Origin: CAYMJK01 sp043101635
GTDB lineage: Bacteria > Planctomycetota > Phycisphaerae > Phycisphaerales > UBA1924
DNA length: 6,676 bases
Assembly (NCBI GenBank): GCA_043101635.1
Contig: JBICIE010000235.1
Location: 1-6,676 of the forward strand
Direction: 5' to 3'
Shown here piece by piece: positions 1 through 5,340 of this stretch. The translations under genes were made by a program, and so were the position numbers. A model generated the notes under the pieces. That model was not told the DNA's origin. It saw nothing but the letters and a program-made list of their open reading frames with translations, and ran no database searches. How positions within the stretch are numbered: position 1 is the first letter of the stretch; each line of letters starts with the position of its first letter.

Positions 1-17
1 GTGTGCTCTTCCGATCT
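1..17. other. Residual Illumina TruSeq adapter at contig edge
   Basis: The window opens with GTGTGCTCTTCCGATCT, which is exactly the last 17 bases of the TruSeq read-2 adapter (known from the published adapter sequence). On the minus strand it reads AGATCGGAAGAGCACAC, the usual start of adapter read-through. It lies flush with the window edge and is fused to the lpxD coding frame, where it would add the false residues I-G-R-A-H. It is a sequencing artefact, not genomic DNA. Confidence 0.95.
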
Positions 18-312
18 CGGCGATCTGGAGCAGGCGCATCAGGGCGAGGTCGGCGTCGGGGACGATCAGCAGGGCACGGGCGCCCGGGTCGTGGCCCGGG
101 ACGTGCACGCCCCGGGTGACGAGTGCCGCGGCGGCGGCGCAGGTGGCCCAGCGGGCGGCGTACTGGGCCGAGCGGATGAAGGTGAGCGCGGCGGGGCCGG
201 CCCGGTCCATCGGCTCGAGCGTGCGGATCTCCAGGTCGGCGGGGCCGACGAGTTCGGCGCCCAGCGTCGCCGCAAGCGCGCCTGTCGTGAAGCTCTGCCG
301 CTGGCTGGCCAC
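18..312 (-). CDS. lpxD: UDP-3-O-acylglucosamine N-acyltransferase LpxD, N-terminal part (cut by contig edge)
   Basis: LpxD adds the second, N-linked acyl chain to UDP-3-O-acyl-glucosamine in lipid A synthesis, in the cytoplasm. Only about 98 genuine residues are present, covering the N-terminal uridine-binding domain. Visible features are the opening SFTTGALAATLGAELVG, the segment GPAALTFIRSAQYAARW (residues 39-55), which matches the family pattern of a small-residue turn followed by L-x-F and a conserved Tyr (Y51 here), and an Ala-rich helix leading to LLIVPDADLALMRLLQIA. The left-handed beta-helix with hexapeptide repeats and the catalytic His lie beyond the contig end. The start is GTG at 312-310, chosen because GAGGAGG (318-324) sits 5 bases upstream. 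It follows skp by 27 bases in the same direction, the classical bamA-skp-lpxD order. The open frame continues to base 1 only because adapter bases happen to lack a stop. Confidence 0.87.
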
Positions 313-339
313 CGCGCCCTCCTCGAAGCCGATCGTACG

Positions 340-975
340 TCAGCGCCCGACGGCGTGGGCGTTGTTCATGGTGTCGATCACGAGCTGGGTGATGTCGGCC
401 CGCGGGGAGGTGTAGGCCACGTTGCGGAACAGGATCCGGGTGTTGATCTCGGTGAAGGCGACGCCATCCTGGTTGCCGGGGGGGAACTGCAGTTCGATGT
501 TGCCTTCGTGGTCCCAGAGCACGACATCCCAGCCGTCGCGCTGGGCGACCACCGCCACGGCGCCGGCAATCTCGCCGTAGATCGTGCGCAGGGCCTTGCC
601 CTGCTCGAGCTGGAGCCAGCTCATCGAGTCTCGGGTGATGGAGGTGTACTGGGCCTGGAGCTGGCGCAGCTCGATCGACTTTTCGCGGCGCAGCTTGCCA
701 TCGGGCAGTTCGTTGCGCTCTTCGGTCAGCAGGTTGATCTGCTCCTCCAGCTTGTTGACCTGGTCCTGAAGCTGGTCGCGCAGCGCGACGACCGCGGCCT
801 TCATCTCGGTGAAGCCGTTGAGGCCGTCGTAGAGGCGCTGCAGGTTGATGACGGCGACCGACGTCTGCGGGGCCGACTGTGCCGCGGCGTCCGCCCCGGC
901 CCGCCAGCTCACCGCGCCGACGCAGATCGTCGCCGCCGCCATCGCCGGGATCCATGCTCGCAGGCTCGTGTTCAT
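340..975 (-). CDS. skp: OmpH/Skp-family periplasmic chaperone
   Basis: The product is 211 residues and belongs to the OmpH/Skp family, trimeric periplasmic chaperones that hold unfolded outer-membrane proteins on their way to BamA. Residues 1-32 form a signal peptide (MNTSLRAW, a hydrophobic Ala/Ile/Val core, then an Ala-rich region, with probable cleavage near A30-A32). The mature part begins with the family beta-strand VAVINLQRLYDG (40-51). A long charged helical arm follows, likely coiled coil (about 55-125, including LRDQLQDQVNKLEEQINLL). The C-terminal body has WDVVLWD and the family ending 'V-A-Y-x-x-P-R-A-D-I-T-x-x-V-I-D-T-M-N'. At 211 residues it is longer than E. coli Skp (about 160), partly through a segment before the ending. 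ATG at 975 is chosen over an in-frame TTG at 1020, because AAGGAG (982-987) lies 6 bases upstream and a signal peptide starts right there. It follows bamA by 54 bases. Confidence 0.9.
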   Translation of the reverse strand: MNTSLRAWIPAMAAATICVGAVSWRAGADAAAQSAPQTSVAVINLQRLYDGLNGFTEMKAAVVALRDQLQDQVNKLEEQINLLTEERNELPDGKLRREKSIELRQLQAQYTSITRDSMSWLQLEQGKALRTIYGEIAGAVAVVAQRDGWDVVLWDHEGNIELQFPPGNQDGVAFTEINTRILFRNVAYTSPRADITQLVIDTMNNAHAVGR

Positions 976-981
976 CGCGTG

Positions 982-987
982 CTCCTT
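982..987 (-). promoter_or_regulatory. Ribosome binding site fixing the skp start
   Basis: On the minus strand this reads AAGGAG, 6 bases before ATG at 975. It favours a 211-residue product over the longer frame beginning at TTG 1020, whose extra 15 residues (rich in Arg and Gly) would spoil the signal peptide. Confidence 0.75.
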
Positions 988-1029
988 CCGTGTTGTGCGG
1001 GCGCCTCCGCCCCGCGTCAATCGTGTGAT

Positions 1030-3510
1030 TCAGAACGGGATGTCCGCCGTGAAGGTGAACAGCCGCTCCTCGTCGGTATCTTCCTTGAGGATCGGGAAGC
1101 CGAAGTCCAGCGCCAGCGGCACGGGCGACAACTGCGGGATGTAGATGCGGAAGCCGAAGCCCACGCTGACACGGTAGTTGTCGAAGGTGACCTCCTCCTC
1201 CACGGTGCCGGTGTCCACGAACAGCGCCACGGCGAAGTTCTCGCTGAACAGGGGCTGCTGGACTTCCGGGCCCCAGAAGAACGACCAGACGCCGCCGACC
1301 TGGTCGCTTCCCGGCTCGCCGGTGTCGTTGCGGACGCCGACGGGCCCGATGCCGCGGACGCCGAAGCCGCGGAAGCCGCTGCCGCCCTGCGAGTAGCGCT
1401 CGTAGAACGGCACATCGGCCTGGTCCTGCGGGATCCAGTCGGCCCGGGTTCGCAGGGACAGCACGGTGCGGGAGCCGACGGCGTCCTCCCGGAGGGTGAT
1501 GTAGGCGAGATGTACGGCGCCCAGCTTCTGGAAGGACTGGTCGTCGCTGAAGACCTGCTCGGCTTCCAGGCCAATGCGGGTGCCGCGCGACGGGCGGAAC
1601 GGATCGTCGAAGGTCTCGCGCGTCAGATCGACGCCGATGCCGAGCAGCGGGTTGTAGCCCTGGGTGTCGAAGAAGTCGGTCGGGGCGTCGGCGTCGATGT
1701 CGAAGATGCCGACCTGCTCGGCGCGCAGGCGCAGCGACCCGCGCCAGCGCGAGCCGAACCGGCGCCCCAGGCCGAAGCGGCCGCCGTAGCGGACCTCGTC
1801 GAAGTCGCGGTACTCGCGCTGGCGGTACAGCGCCGTCAGCGACAGCGAGTAGTTCGTCTCCATCAGATGGGGCTCGACGAAGCGGGCCAGGTATTCCTGG
1901 TACTCGGTGCCCGGCTGCAGGATCAGCTCGGCGGTCTGCCCGGCGCCGCGGAAGGCGCCGCCGGTGAACAGCTCGCCGAGCGAGTCGGGTGTGTCGGTGA
2001 TGTCGAAGTTGCGCTGCGTCAGCGACACCCGGCCGAACAGGCCGAGGTCGCTGCTGACCTGGGCGCCGAAGCCGATCGAGCCGGTGTTGGTCTCCTCGAC
2101 CTCGACCAGCACATCGCGGTACTCCGGCTCGGCCGGGTCGGGGTTCTGGATCGTCACCCGCACATCCGGGCGCCCCTGCGGGCCGAAGAGGCGGGTTGCT
2201 TCAAGGCGTCGCTCCGTCTCGTCCTTGGCCGAGCCGGGGACCTGGCGCACGAGGTGGCCGGAGAGCCACCGGCCGGGGCGGAGCTGGGTCTCGCGCAGAA
2301 TCACCTCCATGCGCGTCACGTCGTTGCCCTGGATCAGGACCTCGCCGGTGCGGAAGCGCGGGCCCTCCTGGACCCGCAGTTCGATGTCCACCAGCGGGTC
2401 GACGGTGTCGGGGAAGAGCGCCTCGGTCACGCGGCAGTCGATGTGCCCGAGTTCGACATACGCGGCGTACACGGCCTCGACGCTCTCATCGAGGCGGCGC
2501 TCGCTGTAGACGTCGCCGGTCTTGAGCGGGATGAGCCCGCGCACCTGCGCCTCGCTGAAGCGGGAGACGTCGCCGACGACATCCTCGAACTCGACGGAGA
2601 TGTGTCGCACGGTGTAGCGGGGCCCCTCCTTGATGATGAACTCGACGATCACTTCGCGGCCGTTGGGGGCGTAGATGAAGCGGCGGGCGACGCGGGCCTC
2701 GAGGTATCCCCGGTCCTTGTAGTAGCGGGCCAGCGACGCCGTGTCCAGATCCACCTGATAGGTGTCCAGCCGCCCTTTCTCGAGCAGGCCGAAAGTGTCG
2801 CGCTGGCGCGTCTTGATCGCCGTGCGCAGTTCCCGCGCGCCGAACGCGCTGTTCCCCGTGAAGCGCACGCCCGTGATCCGCAGGCGCAGGCCCTCGATCA
2901 CCTGGAAGTACAGCGTGCCGGTGTCTTCCAGATCGTCGGTGATCGGCGACACCTGCACCTGGTTGAAGCCCTTGGAGCGGTAGAAGTTCTCCAGCTCCCG
3001 GGCCACCTGCTGGATCGCCTCCTCGCTGACGGGAGCCCCCTGCAGCCGGCCGGCGATCTCCAGCAGGTCCTGGTCGCTGATCTCGTCGTTGCCGGCGAAG
3101 GCGACGGCCAGGATCTTGGGCTGGGGCGAGACGGTGTAGATCAGGCGGACCCAGCCCTGCTCCACGAGTTCGACGCCGACCTGGATGGAGCCGAACTCGC
3201 CGAGGCGGTTCAGCTTCGACAGGTCGTCTTCGATCACCTGCCGGCGCAGCTCGGCGCCGGGGCGGGCCCCGATCTGGTTGCGGGCCAGGGCCTCGCGCCG
3301 GGGATCCAGCGGACGGAAGCCGCCATCGTCAGGAACCCGGAGCACGACCTCGAAGATCGGCCGCCCCTCGAAGGGGTCCAGCGGGCTGGGCTCCTGGACG
3401 TCCTGGGCCAGAGCGGGCGCGCAGAGGATCCCGCACAGCAGTGTGAGCACAAGGGTGAGGAGGCGCCTGGGCACGGGCCGGGGACAATACCCCCGAAGCT
3501 GAGCGGTCAC
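1030..3510 (-). CDS. bamA: Outer membrane protein assembly factor BamA
   Basis: The product is 826 residues (E. coli BamA is about 810) and is the Omp85 core of the barrel assembly machinery, which folds beta-barrel proteins into the outer membrane. Residues 1-35 are a signal peptide with a Leu-rich core and APALA before the cut. Five POTRA domains follow, roughly at 50-131, 132-208, 209-299, 300-386 and 387-475. Repeat signatures include VAFAGNDEIS, VRFTGNSAFG and VLIQGNDVTR, with 'F/Y-x-x-x-G-x' helices such as FYRSKGF and YYKDRGY. The barrel starts near 478. The loop-6 motif appears as GGSGFRGFGVRGIGP (709-723), with R714 matching the conserved Arg of VRGF. The protein ends in an aromatic strand finishing in Phe, as barrel proteins do. 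It heads the bamA-skp-lpxD cluster. The start is uncertain: GTG at 3510 has no clear Shine-Dalgarno site, and GTG at 3474 would also leave a working signal peptide. Confidence 0.95.
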   Translation of the reverse strand: MTAQLRGYCPRPVPRRLLTLVLTLLCGILCAPALAQDVQEPSPLDPFEGRPIFEVVLRVPDDGGFRPLDPRREALARNQIGARPGAELRRQVIEDDLSKLNRLGEFGSIQVGVELVEQGWVRLIYTVSPQPKILAVAFAGNDEISDQDLLEIAGRLQGAPVSEEAIQQVARELENFYRSKGFNQVQVSPITDDLEDTGTLYFQVIEGLRLRITGVRFTGNSAFGARELRTAIKTRQRDTFGLLEKGRLDTYQVDLDTASLARYYKDRGYLEARVARRFIYAPNGREVIVEFIIKEGPRYTVRHISVEFEDVVGDVSRFSEAQVRGLIPLKTGDVYSERRLDESVEAVYAAYVELGHIDCRVTEALFPDTVDPLVDIELRVQEGPRFRTGEVLIQGNDVTRMEVILRETQLRPGRWLSGHLVRQVPGSAKDETERRLEATRLFGPQGRPDVRVTIQNPDPAEPEYRDVLVEVEETNTGSIGFGAQVSSDLGLFGRVSLTQRNFDITDTPDSLGELFTGGAFRGAGQTAELILQPGTEYQEYLARFVEPHLMETNYSLSLTALYRQREYRDFDEVRYGGRFGLGRRFGSRWRGSLRLRAEQVGIFDIDADAPTDFFDTQGYNPLLGIGVDLTRETFDDPFRPSRGTRIGLEAEQVFSDDQSFQKLGAVHLAYITLREDAVGSRTVLSLRTRADWIPQDQADVPFYERYSQGGSGFRGFGVRGIGPVGVRNDTGEPGSDQVGGVWSFFWGPEVQQPLFSENFAVALFVDTGTVEEEVTFDNYRVSVGFGFRIYIPQLSPVPLALDFGFPILKEDTDEERLFTFTADIPF

Positions 3511-3583
3511 AAACTTGGCGCCGGATCAGCGCCGGCTGACGACCCGGCCGGGCCCGATCACGCGCCTACCTTCCCGGCTCGCC

Positions 3584-3588
3584 AGGAG
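3584..3588 (+). promoter_or_regulatory. Ribosome binding site of the 77-residue membrane protein gene
   Basis: AGGAG lies 8 bases before the TTG at 3597, an ideal distance. It is the main reason for accepting a TTG start and for treating this small frame as a real gene. The next start, ATG at 3693 (residue 33), would remove the first membrane helix. Confidence 0.6.
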
Positions 3589-3596
3589 CGCTCCGC

Positions 3597-3830
3597 TTGC
3601 CCCCTTCTTCCCTGCAACTCGTCCGCTGGGCTGGACTGCTGGCCATCGGGGCCGCCGGTCTGCTGGTGGCGGGCTGGCTGCTCGGGGAGGCGATGCGCCA
3701 TCCCGGTCCACCATGGCGGATGGTGGCGCTTGCGCTGGGGCTGATCGCCGCTCCCGGCGCCGTCCTGGCCGCCATGGCCTCAGACCGCTGGGCCCGCACC
3801 CGCGCCGGCGGGGCTGACCGGGCGCCGTGA
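3597..3830 (+). CDS. Hypothetical small two-helix membrane protein
   Basis: I do not recognise this 77-residue protein. It has two clear hydrophobic segments, at about residues 12-30 (AGLLAIGAAGLLVAGWLLG) and 42-60 (MVALALGLIAAPGAVLAAM). They are joined by a short positively charged loop with H-P-G-P-P-W-R, and a basic tail follows (SDRWARTRAGGADRAP). It would sit in the inner membrane. Support for it being real: an AGGAG at perfect spacing before a TTG start; third codon positions about 82% G/C (14 of 77 end in A or T); a Trp- and Leu-rich composition typical of membrane segments; and no other gene overlapping it. It is divergent from bamA (86-base gap) and convergent with dnaN (18-base gap), so it is a single-gene unit. 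No catalytic motif is visible. It could be a lineage-specific accessory protein, but its position gives no firm functional clue. Confidence 0.62.
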   Translation: MPPSSLQLVRWAGLLAIGAAGLLVAGWLLGEAMRHPGPPWRMVALALGLIAAPGAVLAAMASDRWARTRAGGADRAP

Positions 3831-3848
3831 TGGCCGGGCGCCGGGGGG

Positions 3849-5033
3849 CTACTGCAGGTTGACGGGCATCACGACGTAGAGGAAGTCGCTGCCGCTCTTG
3901 ACCACGCCCGGCTTCTGCGAGGGCTGGCCGGGGGTCTCGGCGCTCTTGAGTTCCATGATGACCTCGGCGTCGGCCACCACCTTGAGGGCGTCGGTGATGA
4001 AGCTCGGGTTGAAGCCGATCTCGATGTCATCCCCGTCGTAGCTCTTCAGTTCGACCTGGACCTGGGCCTCGCCCATCTCCGGGGCCCGGCTGGAGAGTTC
4101 CAGACGCCGGTCGGCAGCCTTGAAGGCCATGCGCACGCCGCGGGATTCTTCGTTGGTGAGCAGGGCGGCCCGGCGGACGGCGCTGGTCAGCACATCCCGG
4201 TCGAAGGCGATCTTGACGTTCTGGTCGCGCGGGATGACATCATCGACGGGCGGGAAGGTTCCCTCGACCAGGTTGCTCGCCAGCACGGCCCGGGCCTCGC
4301 CCTCGGGGGCGTCGCCGAGTGCAAAGAGGATCTGGTTGTCCGTGATGGCGATGTGCACCGGCTCTTCCTCATCCTCGATGAGGCGCTGGAGCATGCTCAG
4401 GGCCTTGGTCGGCACGATGCAGCTCGCCGGCTCGCCGGCCGCCTTTTTGAGCGAGCCGCGGGCGATGGCCAGGCGGCGCCCGTCGGTGGCGACCAGTTCG
4501 AGCTTCTTGCCGCTCTGGCGCATGAGGACGCCGTTGATGGCGTAGCGGGTGTTCTCGCGCGCGGTGGCGAAGATCGTGCGCGAGATCATGGCGCCGAGTT
4601 CGCCGGAGGGATAGACCAGGCTGGCGCGGGCCGAGGAGGAGTCGGTCACATCGGAGAAGTCGGGGATCTTCGGGAATTCACCGGCGGGGTACCCGTAGAC
4701 CTGGAAGTGGGCGTCCTCCCCGCGGATGTGACAGATCTCGCCATCGGTCTCGAGGGTGAGGGTGGGCTCGGCGTCCTCGGCCTGCACGATCTGCTTGAGC
4801 TTGTCGGCGGGGATCAGGGCCTCGCCGGGCTCGGTGACATCGACGCGGGCGGTGCGGAGGCGCAGGGAGATCTCCCCGTCGGCGCCGGCCAGAGTCAGCT
4901 CGCCGGCGCCATCGACGACACGGGCGATCAGCAGGACGCAGGTGAGTTGCGGGCGCGGGGTGCGCGACGCCACCGCCCCGGATACCACGTTCACCGCATC
5001 CAGCAGCGCGCCGCGATCACAGACCACCTTCAT
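3849..5033 (-). CDS. dnaN: DNA polymerase III subunit beta (sliding clamp)
   Basis: The product is 394 residues (E. coli 366) and is the ring-shaped clamp that tethers the replicative polymerase and serves as a docking site for repair and initiation proteins. The three clamp domains fall at about 1-125, 130-250 and 252-394. Clear family signatures are MKVVCDRGALLDAVNVV at the N-terminus, YPAGEFPKIP (115-124), TRYAINGVL (162-170), ELVATDGRRLAIARG (179-193), LVEGTFPPVDDVIP (255-268) and the C-terminal tail FLYVVMPVNL (384-393). ATDGRRLA and VMPVNL match segments that form the protein-binding cleft in E. coli. A Pro/Gly/Lys-rich stretch (367-381) before the last strand is probably a loop. The ATG at 5033 has GGAG (5042-5045) 8 bases upstream. 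No dnaA, recF or gyrB is adjacent; the upstream neighbour is a divergent transketolase gene. Confidence 0.97.
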   Translation of the reverse strand: MKVVCDRGALLDAVNVVSGAVASRTPRPQLTCVLLIARVVDGAGELTLAGADGEISLRLRTARVDVTEPGEALIPADKLKQIVQAEDAEPTLTLETDGEICHIRGEDAHFQVYGYPAGEFPKIPDFSDVTDSSSARASLVYPSGELGAMISRTIFATARENTRYAINGVLMRQSGKKLELVATDGRRLAIARGSLKKAAGEPASCIVPTKALSMLQRLIEDEEEPVHIAITDNQILFALGDAPEGEARAVLASNLVEGTFPPVDDVIPRDQNVKIAFDRDVLTSAVRRAALLTNEESRGVRMAFKAADRRLELSSRAPEMGEAQVQVELKSYDGDDIEIGFNPSFITDALKVVADAEVIMELKSAETPGQPSQKPGVVKSGSDFLYVVMPVNLQ

Positions 5034-5065
5034 GAGCTTCGCTCCATCGGGAAAATTCGAGTCTC

Positions 5066-5071
5066 AGTGTA
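5066..5071 (-). promoter_or_regulatory. Candidate -10 element for dnaN
   Basis: On the minus strand this reads TACACT, 4 of 6 matches to TATAAT including the key first TA and last T, in a locally less GC-rich stretch. Transcription would begin about 25 bases before the dnaN ATG. No good -35 lies 16-18 bases upstream, so the call is weak and rests on position and local composition. Confidence 0.28.
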
Positions 5072-5148
5072 TCCGGCCTTCTCCCGGGCGCAGGGGCGGA
5101 TCCGGCCGTCCCGAGGCCCGGGATCGCTAATGACAGCTTCCCTGGCGC

Positions 5149-5177
5149 TTGTCCGGGCCGGGGGCGGGGCAGATACT
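5149..5177 (+). promoter_or_regulatory. Candidate sigma-70-type promoter for tkt
   Basis: TTGTCC (5149-5154) and GATACT (5172-5177) each match 4 of 6 consensus bases and are exactly 17 bases apart. Transcription would start near 5184, leaving a leader of about 155 bases before tkt. A perfect TTGACA at 5225-5230 lacks a -10 at normal distance. Promoter rules in this lineage are poorly known, so this is a suggestion only. Confidence 0.3.
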
Positions 5178-5260
5178 CTTCCTGTTCGGCCTTGGGGAGT
5201 CGCCCGGGCCGGCTTGACCCTGATTTGACATCCCGACCGGCGGCGAACCGACCGTATCGA

Positions 5261-5314
5261 GACCCAACGGGTCCCTGGGCTTCCAGGATTCTCTCGCGGC
5301 AGGCGTCGCGGGAG
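5261..5314 (+). other. Three tandem potential hairpins in the tkt leader
   Basis: Three inverted repeats lie almost end to end. The first is GACCC/GGGTC (5261-5273, 3-base loop). The second is CCTGG/CCAGG (5274-5287, 4-base loop). The third is CTCTCGCG/CGCGGGAG (5291-5314, 8-base loop), an 8-pair stem with one G-U pair. The tkt ribosome binding site AAGGAG (5330-5335) follows 15 bases later. There is no T-run, so an intrinsic terminator is not indicated. Such stems also arise by chance in GC-rich DNA; a regulatory role is inference. Confidence 0.35.
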
Positions 5315-5340
5315 GGATGCGGACACGAAAAGGAGCCGGG

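Larger units (their letters stand above)
5034..5340. other. Divergent dnaN/tkt intergenic region
   Basis: These 307 bases separate the start codons of dnaN and tkt. I see no convincing gene. There is no DnaA box of the TTATCCACA type on either strand, so no sign of an origin despite dnaN. The region contains a possible -10 for dnaN, a weak two-part promoter for tkt, and three adjacent short hairpins in the last 80 bases before tkt. Several CCCGGG-type palindromic hexamers are scattered through it, as expected at this base composition. Confidence 0.6.

Noticed and set aside
1..3744. A 1247-codon open frame on the plus strand across lpxD, skp and bamA
   Set aside because: It is exactly codon-aligned with the minus-strand genes, so its stops could arise only from TTA, CTA or TCA codons, which high-GC genes rarely use. 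lpxD, skp and bamA happen to share one frame, which lengthens it. Its 'start' lies in adapter sequence and its translation shows no family resemblance, while the opposite strand gives clear BamA and Skp.
3818..3842. Terminator between the small membrane gene and dnaN
   Set aside because: There is a GGCGCC/GGCGCC 6-pair stem (3821-3826 with 3837-3842) and a 9-base direct repeat CCGGGCGCC, but no T-run on either strand. Such repeats are expected at this GC content, and part of it lies in the coding end of the small gene.
4353..5228. A 291-codon open frame opposite dnaN
   Set aside because: It is codon-aligned antisense to dnaN and is explained by the same codon bias. The protein is a low-complexity Gly/Ala/Asp-rich string with no recognisable motif.
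5200..5260. Possible thiamine (TPP) riboswitch upstream of the thiamine-dependent tkt
   Set aside because: A stretch near 5216-5230 (ACCCTGATTTGACA) loosely recalls the ACCTGATCTGGATAAT part of the class, but the CTGAGA element and the GCGTAGGGA element are missing and the flanking stems do not form the expected fold.
5225..5260. Promoter based on the perfect TTGACA at 5225-5230
   Set aside because: The nearest -10-like sequence (TATCGA, 5255-5260) is 24 bases away, too far for a normal sigma-70 promoter, and the correct position holds CCGACC.
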